Assembly: GCA_947471565.1 (NCBI GenBank) | Contig: CANIVT010000004.1 | Span: forward strand, 62,001-126,000 | DNA: 64,000 nucleotides | Source of the DNA: Spartobacteria bacterium | GTDB taxonomy: Bacteria > Verrucomicrobiota > Verrucomicrobiia > Chthoniobacterales > UBA6821 | Reading direction: 5' to 3' | Shown: piece after piece, positions 44,218 through 52,387 of the stretch | Layout: the number at the start of each line of letters is the position of its first letter | Position numbering within the stretch: the stretch's first letter is position 1 | Program-made: the position numbers and the translations under genes | Notes under the pieces: generated by a model | The model's database searches: none | What the model saw: the letters and a program-made list of their open reading frames with translations, nothing else | Told to the model about the DNA's origin: nothing

Positions 44218-44421
44218 ATGAAACCCCTCAGCAACCTCTGTTTCGTCCTAGGTCTGGCCTCCGTCATCGCCTCCATCGCCATCTGGTATTATGCCGGCGG
44301 CAAGGATGCCACGTTCGAGGCGCGCACCCATGGAGAACTTTTCGGGATCTTCGTCGGCCTTTGGGCCCCGACCTTCCTGATCCTCTCCAACCGCATCGCG
44401 CGGTATGTGGAATCAAAATAG
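44218..44421 (+). CDS. Small two-helix membrane protein
   Basis: A 67-residue protein with two transmembrane helices (LCFVLGLASVIASIAIWYYA and LFGIFVGLWAPTFLILS) and a basic end. AAGGGGGG precedes the ATG as ribosome-binding site. It has its own terminator. Function unknown. Confidence 0.7.
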   Translation: MKPLSNLCFVLGLASVIASIAIWYYAGGKDATFEARTHGELFGIFVGLWAPTFLILSNRIARYVESK

Positions 44422-44447
44422 TTCCCTTCTGATTTCAATCACGAATG

Positions 44448-44472
44448 GGCCGGGTCATTGACCCGGCCTTTT
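44448..44472 (+). terminator. Rho-independent terminator
   Basis: A perfect nine-base stem (GGCCGGGTC/GACCCGGCC) with a three-base loop is followed by TTTTC. It lies 26 bases after the small membrane-protein gene. Its position shows that the possible ATG start at 44445 of the next gene is not used. Confidence 0.85.
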
Positions 44473-44492
44473 CATTTTCTCAGACTACCCCT

Positions 44493-45500
44493 GTGGATTC
44501 GCCCAATTATCAACGTATTCGTCTCTGGTCAGGCATTACCTCCATCGGGGCCAACCTCGCCCTGATCTGGGGACTTGCCCTCAGTGCGTCGTGGTGGGCT
44601 GGTGATGTTCATGGTGCTTTGGCGGTTTTGGCGGTCCTTGGTGCCGTAGCCACCCTGGTGACCTTGGCCAATCTGCCTTTTGATATGCTCACCGGACATG
44701 CTGTGGAGCACGCAGTCGGTCGCACGGGCCAATCGGCAAGCGGCTGGTTGTTGGAATGGATCCGCGGTCGTTTCGTGACGTTGATCGGCCTCTGGTTCGG
44801 CATGGGTTATTTTTCGGCAATCCATCAAGCCCCCGGTGATGCCGTCGTCTCCCTGATCCTTGTCGCAGGAGTCGTGGTGATCCTTTTGTTTTTATTCGTT
44901 CCTGCCGGATATCCTGCCCCCAAGGGATCCTCCCATGAGGCGTTTGAAAAGAGCATGGCTGCGGAATCGGCTTCCTTGGCTGTGAAATCGAGACCGGTGC
45001 GGTGGTTCGATCTCGGAGATCAGGAAACGGTGAACGGCTGCATCACTCCCCGGGGTTTGCTTTCGCTCTCAACCTCGGTAGCCCAATGGCTTACGCCCCG
45101 TGAGGCAGCTCTCATCGCGGCCCGTGAGGAGTATTACCGGAGATCGGGAGCCTGGATCGTGAACCTGCTTATCGTGGTGGTGTGGACACTCCTGGGAATC
45201 TTGGCGGCATCCCTTCTGCCAAGCATGAACCCTGTGCAGGCAGGACTGGGCGGAGCCTCCGTCATGACTACCTGGTGCTTTCTGGCCCTTTTTGTCTGGC
45301 CGACACTGAATCGGTTCTGGATGCGGCGGGCCGACTCTTTTCTGGCCTCGCTGGCTACTCATGGAGAGGTACGTGATCTCTTGTCCAAGATCGAACGGCT
45401 CAACGCCACGGACATATCCCTCTCTCCTGCCAAGACGGCAGTCTTTCATCCCATCCCTCCGCTTCAGGAAAGGCTCACGAACCTGGACCGACGCTCATGA
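44493..45500 (+). CDS. M48 (Ste24/HtpX)-like membrane protein lacking the metal site, putative pseudoprotease
   Basis: A 335-residue protein with two N-terminal and two mid-C-terminal helix pairs. The region NGCITPRGLLSLSTSV-QWLTPREAALIAAREEYY follows the pattern of M48 peptidases, where the same place reads L-x-x-x-EL-x-AVLAHE-x-GH. Here HExxH is REEYY (211-215). The third ligand glutamate of the E-x-x-AD motif is Met267 (WMRRADSF). The C-terminal HPIPPLQERLTNLD matches the M48 HPPLEERI end. Fold retained, all zinc ligands lost. GTG 44493 was chosen because the ATG at 44445 lies inside a terminator. The stop overlaps a 40-codon ORF. Confidence 0.6.
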   Translation: MDSPNYQRIRLWSGITSIGANLALIWGLALSASWWAGDVHGALAVLAVLGAVATLVTLANLPFDMLTGHAVEHAVGRTGQSASGWLLEWIRGRFVTLIGLWFGMGYFSAIHQAPGDAVVSLILVAGVVVILLFLFVPAGYPAPKGSSHEAFEKSMAAESASLAVKSRPVRWFDLGDQETVNGCITPRGLLSLSTSVAQWLTPREAALIAAREEYYRRSGAWIVNLLIVVVWTLLGILAASLLPSMNPVQAGLGGASVMTTWCFLALFVWPTLNRFWMRRADSFLASLATHGEVRDLLSKIERLNATDISLSPAKTAVFHPIPPLQERLTNLDRRS

Positions 45501-45619
45501 ACCAGATCCCCCGCCTTCTTTTCTTTGTCACCCGTTGGTTCGGAAACGCCATCGGGACTTCTCTTCATTGTCATGTCGGGAAGCCTCGCTTCTGGAATCA
45601 CCCGCCCAACTGGTCGTGA
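45497..45619 (+). CDS. Possible 40-residue coupled small protein
   Basis: An ATG overlapping the previous stop (ATGA) opens 40 codons ending one base before the GTG start of the AlkB gene. The product has a hydrophobic-aromatic first half (IPRLLFFVTRWFGNAIG) and a His/Pro/Trp-rich end (HCHVGKPRFWNHPPNW). It bridges exactly the gap between two genes in an operon of overlapping genes, which argues for translation. No homologue is known to me. Confidence 0.4.
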   Translation: MNQIPRLLFFVTRWFGNAIGTSLHCHVGKPRFWNHPPNWS

Positions 45620-45620
45620 G

Positions 45621-46259
45621 GTGAATCAGCAGACCCTTTTTCAGGAAAGCGATCAGTCACTCCTGATCCGGGATGGGGTGGTGGAGTACATCCCGTCATT
45701 CTTTAGTCCTCCGGAAGCGGAGTCCCTTTTTCAGGAGTTGCTTGAGACGACACCGTGGCAGGAGGACGAAGTGGTGCTGTTCGGTCAACGCAGGAAACTC
45801 TCCCGCAAGGTGGCCTGGATGGGGGATTCCGGATTCACGTATTCCTACTCGGGTACCAGCAAGACAGCCTCCCAGTGGACGCCTGCACTGACGCTTGTGA
45901 AGGAGCGCGTTGAACGGCGGACGGCTCAACGATTCAACTCCTGTCTGCTCAATCTGTACCACGATGGTTCCGAGGGGATGGGATGGCACAGCGATGATGA
46001 AAAAACCCTTGGCCGTAATCCCGTGATCGCATCGGTTAGCTTTGGTGCCGAGAGGATCTTCAAACTGAAGCACAGGAAGTCCAAAGAAGTGGTGTCCGTG
46101 ATCCTGGAACAGGGCAGTCTCCTTGTGATGAAAGGAGAAACCCAGCACCACTGGGTTCATACTCTCCCCAAAACGAAGAAGATCTCCACTCCGCGGATCA
46201 ACCTGACCTTCCGGATGTTTGTCGGAGCCCGGTCTGATCTACAACCCGGGGAGTCATGA
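45621..46259 (+). CDS. alkB: AlkB-like 2-oxoglutarate/Fe(II) dioxygenase
   Basis: A 212-residue AlkB2/3-type dioxygenase that directly reverses alkyl lesions in DNA or RNA. The iron ligands are in GMGWHSDDE and QHHWVHTLPK, and the 2-oxoglutarate-binding arginines are in STPRINLTFRMF. The lesion-binding segment FTYSYSG is recognisable. The GTG at 45621 gives the usual short N-terminus (MNQQTLF); in-frame ATG 45573 is an alternative. It is coupled by ATGA to a flavoprotein gene, at the left border of a DNA-repair island. Confidence 0.88.
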   Translation: MNQQTLFQESDQSLLIRDGVVEYIPSFFSPPEAESLFQELLETTPWQEDEVVLFGQRRKLSRKVAWMGDSGFTYSYSGTSKTASQWTPALTLVKERVERRTAQRFNSCLLNLYHDGSEGMGWHSDDEKTLGRNPVIASVSFGAERIFKLKHRKSKEVVSVILEQGSLLVMKGETQHHWVHTLPKTKKISTPRINLTFRMFVGARSDLQPGES

Positions 46260-47293
46260 TTTACGACGCTGCGATCATCGGAGCGGGATTGAGCGGACTT
46301 TCGGCAGCCCGGCAACTTGCAGCTCAAGGCCTCGATGTTGTCATCGTGGAGAAAAGCTTGGGAACCGGCGGGCGTGCTGCCACGCGTAGGCTGGAATTAC
46401 CCGAGGGGGGACATGTGAGCGTTGATCATGGCGCCCAGTTTTTCACGGCGCGCGACCCTCTCTTCCGTCAACAGGTCGCCGGGTGGCTTGACCGGGGCGT
46501 TTGCTTCGAATGGAGCTCGGGATTCCACACGTGGGATGGAGCTTCCCTGCTTTCCCCCGATGACAGATGGAAAGAGCCCCGTTTTGCCTGCCATTCCGGG
46601 ATGAGTGCCCTTGGAAGGGATCTTGCCGAAGGATTGCAAATCATACGGGGATTTCGAGTAGTATCCGTCGATCGGAACGGGGAGGAATGGGTGCTTCATC
46701 CCATGGGGGAGAACTCCATGGAATCCATTCGTGCGAGGACGATCTTTTGTTCGGCGCCGGTTCCCCAATCGCTGGAATTGACCGGGCGCTACATCTCGGA
46801 GGATCAGCGGCGACTGCTTGGATTACTTTCTTACGGGCCCTGCCTTGCGGTCATGGCTCTTTATAAGGATAAAAAACATCACCCAAGTTGGAAGGGTGTC
46901 CAGGTCCGGAATCCGGGATCATCGCTTTCGTGGATGGCGTGGGATTCTACGCGCCGGGATAGGGAACATCTGGCGGATGCGGCAGTGTTTCATTCCTCCG
47001 TCGATTTTGCCTCACGTTCCGGACTGGACTCTGCGGATGGGAAGCAACTGGCCGCCAGTGAGATGCTCCGCGATGCCGCCAGGATCGGCGGAGAATGGAT
47101 CGAGCATCCTTCCCAGACGAGTGTTCATTTCTGGCGCTATGCCATTCCGCTTGGGGAGGGTGTTGAGAGAGGGTTTCTCCGTTCCGAAGAAAACCCTGAA
47201 CTTTATTTCATCGGAGACGGCCTGCAGGGAGGACGCATTGAGGGGGCGTGGCTCTCGGGATTCAAGGCAACACAGGACTATCTTCTATCTTGA
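46256..47293 (+). CDS. Renalase-like FAD-dependent oxidoreductase
   Basis: A 345-residue flavoprotein with the Rossmann motif AAIIGAGLSGLSAARQLAAQG, the second-motif region EKSLGTGGRAATRR, SVDHGAQFFTARD, and a C-terminal FAD segment FIGDGLQGGRIEGAWLSG. This pattern matches bacterial renalase-like/NAD(P)-binding amine oxidase family proteins, often found near photolyase genes. The substrate may be an isomeric NAD(P)H, as for characterised renalases, but this is not shown here. Confidence 0.82.
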   Translation: MIYDAAIIGAGLSGLSAARQLAAQGLDVVIVEKSLGTGGRAATRRLELPEGGHVSVDHGAQFFTARDPLFRQQVAGWLDRGVCFEWSSGFHTWDGASLLSPDDRWKEPRFACHSGMSALGRDLAEGLQIIRGFRVVSVDRNGEEWVLHPMGENSMESIRARTIFCSAPVPQSLELTGRYISEDQRRLLGLLSYGPCLAVMALYKDKKHHPSWKGVQVRNPGSSLSWMAWDSTRRDREHLADAAVFHSSVDFASRSGLDSADGKQLAASEMLRDAARIGGEWIEHPSQTSVHFWRYAIPLGEGVERGFLRSEENPELYFIGDGLQGGRIEGAWLSGFKATQDYLLS

Positions 47294-47370
47294 GAGGCAG
47301 GGGTAAACCTCCAAGCCATGGACGGATTCTGTCGTAGAAAGTCATCCGTCCTGAAAGTACACTGCTCGAT

Positions 47371-47619
47371 GTGCCGGATATCCACACTGATCAGATTTCG
47401 CTAGTAATCCGACTGGCTTGGGAGGATCGAACGAGCTTCGAGGAGATCAAGGAACGGACGGGTCTTGTCGAGCGTGAGGTCATCGAGATCATGCGGCGGG
47501 AACTCAAGCCATCAAGTTTTACCATGTGGAGAAAACGGGTCGGAGGCCGAGTGACAAAACACCGGAAGCTGCTGGAGCGGCGCTTGAAATACGCGCCTCA
47601 TGAGGACTCCGATTACTAG
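47371..47619 (+). CDS. TIGR03643/DUF2805 family small protein
   Basis: An 82-residue basic protein with family segments IRLAWEDRTSFEEI, EREVIEIMRRELKP and FTMWRKRVGGRVTKH. The first half looks like a helix-turn-helix. It starts at GTG 47371. Members occur beside cryptochrome/photolyase genes, as here, where the converging neighbour is a photolyase. Molecular function unknown; DNA binding is plausible. Confidence 0.85.
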   Translation: MPDIHTDQISLVIRLAWEDRTSFEEIKERTGLVEREVIEIMRRELKPSSFTMWRKRVGGRVTKHRKLLERRLKYAPHEDSDY

Positions 47620-47633
47620 GGAAGCTTCCCTAG
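47616..47633. terminator. Perfect 18-bp palindrome between convergent genes
   Basis: CTAGGGAAGCTTCCCTAG contains the TAG stop of the TIGR03643 gene and ends five bases before the stop of the converging photolyase. It folds into a seven-base stem with AGCT loop on either strand. No U-tract follows, so termination activity is uncertain. Confidence 0.45.
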
Positions 47634-47637
47634 AGGA

Positions 47638-48840
47638 CTACGCGACCAGTGACAGCTGTGTGAGCACGGAGGGTATCCGCTCCTTCAACTTGAAAAATCC
47701 ATGGGTGGCGTGCGGCCAGAATGCCTCATCCCAAGGACGACGTAGTTTTCGTAGCGCAACCTGGTTGCTTGCCAGATCGGAGAGCATCGGTTCGATCAGA
47801 CTGCGGATCGGGCCAACAGGCGGATTCATGATGCTGAAGCTATCCGCGCCACTTTCCTGCAGAAGGGTATGCAAGTTCGCTAATGGTGATTCCTCACTAA
47901 GATGGAGTCGATGGACCGGGCACTGAAATCCGGCTTCCAAGCGAGCAGCGGTTTCCTCGATCGCTTTGTTCTTCCATGCCGCGGGCAGGGCGCCGATTCC
48001 AGGGTAAGACTCAGCCGCATGAAGAAGAACGATGGCGGAGACATCGCTCTGTGGAATACCCCAATCCTCCGGAAGCAGATCCTCTTCCGTGACGAGAAGA
48101 ACCGTGTTTTCGCCGACAACATGTTGATCCGGACGAGACAATGGGAGTAACGGGTGGATGGTGAAAGACTCCTTAATCAGAGGAGCTTCCTGAGCCAGGA
48201 GGCCGTGTGGGGAATAAAGGCCGTTCGTGAAGCGCTCGATATTCCCGGCGGTGGCCAGATAGACCTTTCCCTGAGTCTGCAATCCGCAGACCCAGCGCCA
48301 TGAGAGGGTGTTGGACGCAGGGTCTCCGTCGAGAAGGTGCCTCATGAAGAAGTCGGCTCCGAGTTGCCAGGGCAGACCCAGCGTATGAATCCAGATGCTC
48401 GCAAACCACATGCGGACATGATTGTGAAGCCATCCGGTGCTGCGGAGTTCGCATGCCCAGGCATCGAGACAATCAATTCCTGTGAGGCCCTGCTCAGCTG
48501 CCGCAACGCGGGCAGTCAGATCATAATCACTCGCCATGGAGGCACGCAGCACATCGAGATCGCGGAGGTAGTTACTCCAGACGGCAGGCCGCATCTCCAA
48601 CCACCCCTTCCAATAAGTACGCCAGCAGATTTCCTGAATGAATTTTTCCGTTTCCTGAAGGGAATGTCTTTTAAGTACCTCGCCAACAATCTCGGGTTCC
48701 GTGATGAAACGGTGGCGCACATAGGGAGAAAGTCCGGAAACAACGCCGGGAACAAAATTGCGTCCCTCTGCATAACTGATACCGGCCAGTGGTAAAAACT
48801 GCTCGAGCTTGAGCAGGGCATCCGCACGTGTGGGATTCAT
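47638..48840 (-). CDS. Cryptochrome/photolyase-type flavoprotein with permuted domain order
   Basis: A 400-residue protein. The FAD-binding helical domain comes first: KFIQEICWRTYWKGWLE, STGWLHNHVRMWFAS, LPWQLGADFFMRHLLDGDP and SNTLSWRWVCGL are typical of photolyases. The usual N-terminal alpha/beta antenna domain is missing there. Instead, the C-terminal 150 residues look alpha/beta (VLLVTEEDLLPEDW, GADSFSIMNPPVGPIRSL, FWPHATHGFFKLKERIP), as if the two domains were exchanged. It may repair DNA or sense light. It faces the TIGR03643 gene, a known companion of such proteins. Confidence 0.72.
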   Translation of the reverse strand: MNPTRADALLKLEQFLPLAGISYAEGRNFVPGVVSGLSPYVRHRFITEPEIVGEVLKRHSLQETEKFIQEICWRTYWKGWLEMRPAVWSNYLRDLDVLRASMASDYDLTARVAAAEQGLTGIDCLDAWACELRSTGWLHNHVRMWFASIWIHTLGLPWQLGADFFMRHLLDGDPASNTLSWRWVCGLQTQGKVYLATAGNIERFTNGLYSPHGLLAQEAPLIKESFTIHPLLPLSRPDQHVVGENTVLLVTEEDLLPEDWGIPQSDVSAIVLLHAAESYPGIGALPAAWKNKAIEETAARLEAGFQCPVHRLHLSEESPLANLHTLLQESGADSFSIMNPPVGPIRSLIEPMLSDLASNQVALRKLRRPWDEAFWPHATHGFFKLKERIPSVLTQLSLVA

Positions 48841-48858
48841 CGAATCAACAGTTCCAGA

Positions 48859-49821
48859 TCATGCAGTGAGTAAAAACCGTTTTGGCACTCCGTTGGCAGC
48901 ACCCAGCAGGCTTCCGACGACCGCGCCACGGTGGCAGTTGTCACCTCCGACCATGGCATTGGCGATGACGCCGGCCGCGAAGTCGCCGCTGTATTTCCAG
49001 ACGAGGTAGAGGGAGGCGGGCATCGCATCGGCGATGTAGCAGGCGGGGCTGAACCGTGATCCGATCACATGGTCATCGGGTTGATGTAGCCATGAGTCGC
49101 TCTTGTTGCCCGAAATCCAGTCGCCTGCCTCCGCGCGGATGGCCTCGTGGAGAGATGCGCCTTCCGATACTTTCCAGAGAAGTCGCACAAGAGTATCCGC
49201 AGCGCGCAGTACATTGGCATGGGCATGGGTGAGGCCTACATGCTCCTTCACGATCTTCCTCAACTCCGGGAGATCGGTTCCTTCCAAGGCAGCGCAGAGC
49301 GCGGGTACCGTGGCAAGCCCGCCGATGTGCTCATCGCTGATGCCACACTTCCGCGGTTTCTTTCCCTGCGCGTAGCGCGTGAAAAAAGCCCGGTGGTATT
49401 CCTCGACATAGGTGTCGCGATGCCATCCCGCCTCAAGCATCCGGGCGATGTAGCGCTCGAGCCAGGCATCCGCATCATAGCCGCCGCGCTCACGCACGAA
49501 GGCAAAGAGTTCCCGTGCCAATCGGAAGTTGAGCGTGTTCTCACCCGCCCTCAGAAACTGATGGTAGTGAATCCCGCGCTGCCCCCAATACTGCGCCTGC
49601 TCGCGGAGGATATTCCCCTTCTCGTTGAGGGGATGATATTCGGATCGCCAGAGGATGCTGCCCGGGTGAGGGCTCTTCGGTTCAAGGAAACGGTCGACGG
49701 TACCGTAGTCGCGGCGGAGTGCCGCCGTGTCGTAGTACCAATGAACCGGCATCGCCAGCGCATCGGCGGCGAGTGAACCAAGGTATGCCTGATGCCACCG
49801 CGAAGTCGTCTCTTCGTTCAT
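48859..49821 (-). CDS. ADP-ribosylglycohydrolase family protein with altered metal motif
   Basis: A 320-residue all-helical protein of the ARH/DraG superfamily: GSLAADALAMPVHWYYD near the start, SDEHIGGLATVPAL in the middle, and VGGDNCHRGAVVGSLLGAANG at the end. In active ARH enzymes the last motif reads GGDTDT, with two aspartates binding Mg. Here it is GGDNCH, so one ligand is replaced by cysteine, and the substrate or activity may differ. The ATG at 49821 overlaps the ABC1 kinase stop (ATGA). Confidence 0.75.
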   Translation of the reverse strand: MNEETTSRWHQAYLGSLAADALAMPVHWYYDTAALRRDYGTVDRFLEPKSPHPGSILWRSEYHPLNEKGNILREQAQYWGQRGIHYHQFLRAGENTLNFRLARELFAFVRERGGYDADAWLERYIARMLEAGWHRDTYVEEYHRAFFTRYAQGKKPRKCGISDEHIGGLATVPALCAALEGTDLPELRKIVKEHVGLTHAHANVLRAADTLVRLLWKVSEGASLHEAIRAEAGDWISGNKSDSWLHQPDDHVIGSRFSPACYIADAMPASLYLVWKYSGDFAAGVIANAMVGGDNCHRGAVVGSLLGAANGVPKRFLLTA

Positions 49822-51173
49822 GAATTGATCCAAGCCGGGAGTTCGATCCGGACCCGTGCTCCGATGCGGCCGAGCAGGCTGTAGAGTCCGAAGAAGGCCC
49901 GGTTTACATAGATCGTGTCGGGGGAGCCTCTCTGACCGCGCATCGTCCGCAGATGGTCGGCTCGGCGGTTCTCCTCGCCGAGGTCGTAGATCGCCTTCAG
50001 AAAATCCGGGTCACCGAAGTCGAAGATTCCGCTACGGAAAGGGCGGGCCAGTAGTTCGAGCCAGACCATGCAGAGGGAGGTGATCATGGAGATTTCCTCA
50101 GGACCATCCTCGGGAAGAATCACATCGAGATCGCGCAGGGCCTGCTGCAGGAGAGCCGGATCGCGTTCCAGGCGTGGATCGAGGAATCGGAACTGCTTGC
50201 GGTAGAACTCCTCCGAGATCTTCTTTGTGCAACCGAAGTCGAGCACCCAGAGTTCACCGTTCTTCACGAGGAAATTGCCCGGGTGCGGATCGGCGTGGAA
50301 GAGCATCAGTTCGTGGACCTGATGAGCGTAAAAGTCCCACAGGGCCTGTCCGATTGTGTCGCGCTCGGTCTGGGTGGCCCCTCCGTCCGCAAAGCGGTCG
50401 AGCTGTGTCCCGTCAATCCAGTCGGACGTCAGGATCCTGCCGGTCGAGAGCTCGGGGTGGTAGCCCGGGAAACGCACTCCCCTCAGATGGGCGGAGGCTT
50501 TGGTCAGCTCCACGGAGCGCTCCAGCTCGTGACGGTAGTCGGTCTCCTCGAGCAGGCGGGTCTCGACCTCGCGAAAATAGGAATCCACATCAGCCTCGCG
50601 CAGACCGAGGATCCGAAGGGCGATCGGCTTCACGACGGCGAGGTCGCTTTTCAGGCTCCGTGCGACGCCCGGGTACTGGACCTTCACGGCGAGGTCGCGA
50701 CCCTTCCGTCGCGCCCGGTGCACCTGTCCGATGGAGGCGCCGTGGGAGGCCTTCTTCTCAAAGTGTTCAAAGAGCTCCTCCGGCCCCTTTCCAAACTCGC
50801 GCCGGAAGGTCTGAGCCACCAGCGGATAGGAAAGTGGCGGCACGGAGGACTGGGCCTGGGCGAACTGGCGCGCATAGGCGGCAGGGAGCAGGTTCTTATC
50901 GATGCTGAGCATCTGAGCGAGCTTGAGTGGTCCGCCCTTGAGCTTGCTGAAGGTATCGTAGACCGCTTCGGCATTCTTCTCGTCGAGTTCCTCGCGGAGT
51001 CTTCGGAGGTTCGTCGCGTCCTTCCCTCCGACCATGAAGCGGCCGTAGTGCTTGAGGTAGTTCATGCCGACGCGTGCCCCGGCTCCTCCCAGAGCGGCCA
51101 TGCGCCCGATGGCACCCTCGCGGATCGTCTCCTGATCCTTTTTCCGGCTCTTTCCGGACGGTGAATCTTTCAC
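49818..51173 (-). CDS. ABC1/UbiB/ADCK family atypical kinase
   Basis: A 451-residue member of the UbiB/AarF family linked to quinone or isoprenoid-lipid metabolism. The KxGQ-like motif appears as LKGGPLKLAQMLS; other kinase pieces are ASIGQVHRARR (Ala-rich loop), AVKVQYPGV (Lys), ELERSVELT, LMLFHADPHPGNF (catalytic) and VLDFGCTKKI (metal). In KxGQ the glycine-glutamine is replaced by lysine-leucine, a variation that may matter. It starts at GTG 51173 with AAGGGA upstream, four bases after the TetR stop. Confidence 0.87.
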   Translation of the reverse strand: MKDSPSGKSRKKDQETIREGAIGRMAALGGAGARVGMNYLKHYGRFMVGGKDATNLRRLREELDEKNAEAVYDTFSKLKGGPLKLAQMLSIDKNLLPAAYARQFAQAQSSVPPLSYPLVAQTFRREFGKGPEELFEHFEKKASHGASIGQVHRARRKGRDLAVKVQYPGVARSLKSDLAVVKPIALRILGLREADVDSYFREVETRLLEETDYRHELERSVELTKASAHLRGVRFPGYHPELSTGRILTSDWIDGTQLDRFADGGATQTERDTIGQALWDFYAHQVHELMLFHADPHPGNFLVKNGELWVLDFGCTKKISEEFYRKQFRFLDPRLERDPALLQQALRDLDVILPEDGPEEISMITSLCMVWLELLARPFRSGIFDFGDPDFLKAIYDLGEENRRADHLRTMRGQRGSPDTIYVNRAFFGLYSLLGRIGARVRIELPAWINS

Positions 51174-51177
51174 CGGA

Positions 51178-51888
51178 TCACTTTCCCTTGCAGCCGGACC
51201 ACGGGTTGCCCGGCAGGAGGAATCGGATCAGATCGGCTGCAGAGTCGAGTGCCTGTGAGCGGAAAAGGTCGAAGGCCAGAGTGACGGTCTTCTCGATAAA
51301 GGCATCGGTGCGCTCGAACTCCTCGCTCTCGTCCTTGAGCCATTGGTCGATGACCCAGCGCAGATGGACGTAAAGGATCCCCGGATACAGGGTGGTCAGG
51401 CCACGGCGATCGGCGATCTCGCCCGACTCCGTCCCCCGGTCGACGAGGCGGTGGGCGAATTCCAGAAATTCTTTCCTCATTCCTTCCATCGAAGCCGGGT
51501 GCGAGATCGGGGAGATGTCATGAAAGCGCTCCAGCAACAGCGAGCGGCGAGCGGTCGCCGACTGTGTCAGCGCAAAGAGGAAGGCGAGGTAGCGCTCGCG
51601 GGCGGTGAACTCCTCCCAGTCCTCTCCTCCTTCGACGGCCGAGATCACTTCCGTGATCCAGTGACGCCAGAAGCCTTTCTCCACCGCGTGGAACGAGGGG
51701 AAGTGCTTGTAGAAGACAGCCTCTGTCATCCCGAGTTCCTTGCAGAATCGTGCCACGGAACGCGGCGGATGACCCTCCTCCGACCAATGGTTGGCAAAGG
51801 CCTCGAGAATTTTGGCGCGGAGATCAGGTGCGGTGCCGGCTTTGGAACCAGCGCTGGTCTTGGAACGGGAAGGACGCTTGGTGGCCAT
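51178..51888 (-). CDS. TetR/AcrR family regulator
   Basis: A 236-residue regulator. After a basic Ser/Thr-rich tail, the N-terminal HTH reads RSVARFCKELGMTEAVFYKHF, then a helical ligand domain follows. It heads an operon with the ABC1 kinase and ARH-like genes, which it probably autoregulates. The ligand is unknown. The DoxX-like gene diverges 123 bases away and may be controlled too. Confidence 0.87.
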   Translation of the reverse strand: MATKRPSRSKTSAGSKAGTAPDLRAKILEAFANHWSEEGHPPRSVARFCKELGMTEAVFYKHFPSFHAVEKGFWRHWITEVISAVEGGEDWEEFTARERYLAFLFALTQSATARRSLLLERFHDISPISHPASMEGMRKEFLEFAHRLVDRGTESGEIADRRGLTTLYPGILYVHLRWVIDQWLKDESEEFERTDAFIEKTVTLAFDLFRSQALDSAADLIRFLLPGNPWSGCKGK

Positions 51889-52011
51889 GAACTAGAGACT
51901 ACTGCATCTGGCAAGCAGGGGCAATTAACCCCTGCGGTGGAGCGGATCAGAGGGATGGCCGCACCGGGGAATTCCCTTTCATTTTCATGCGGGATGCCAT
52001 TAGGTGACCGC

Positions 52012-52374
52012 ATGGAGTTAGTACGCATCGTTCTTCAAGTCGTGGTTGGGCTCGGAATCCTGAATGTGTGGCTCATCCGGGCCAACTGGGCGACGGGATA
52101 CCGCGGCGGAGATGCCAAGACGCTGAAAGAGGAGTTTGCCAACTATGGGCTGCCTGCTTGGTTCTTTTATCTGATCGGCACCCTGAAGATCCTATGCGCC
52201 CTCGCCGTCTTGGCCGGGATTTGGTTCCACCCGCTGGCAACGCTCGGCGGTGCGGGATTGGCCGTGCTGATGGCCGGGGCTTTCTCGATGCATCTGAAGG
52301 TGAAAGATCCCTTCAGCAAGGCGATCCCCTCGCTGGTCATGCTCGCGCTGTCCCTCGCGATCGCGCTGCTGTAA
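52012..52374 (+). CDS. DoxX-like membrane protein
   Basis: A 120-residue four-helix membrane protein of the DoxX superfamily, with the typical segments WFFYLIGTLKILCALAVLAGIW, TLGGAGLAVLMAGAFSMHLKV and the final LVMLALSLAIALL. The ATG at 52012 has TAGGTG at good spacing. Family roles in sulphur or redox chemistry are poorly defined. It converges on another DoxX-like gene. Confidence 0.8.
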   Translation: MELVRIVLQVVVGLGILNVWLIRANWATGYRGGDAKTLKEEFANYGLPAWFFYLIGTLKILCALAVLAGIWFHPLATLGGAGLAVLMAGAFSMHLKVKDPFSKAIPSLVMLALSLAIALL

Positions 52375-52387
52375 ACGCTGGCGCTTT

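Noticed and set aside
44445-44492. ATG start at 44445 for the M48-like gene
   Set aside because: It lies three bases before a perfect terminator stem, so the first codons would be the hairpin itself. GTG 44493 is more plausible.
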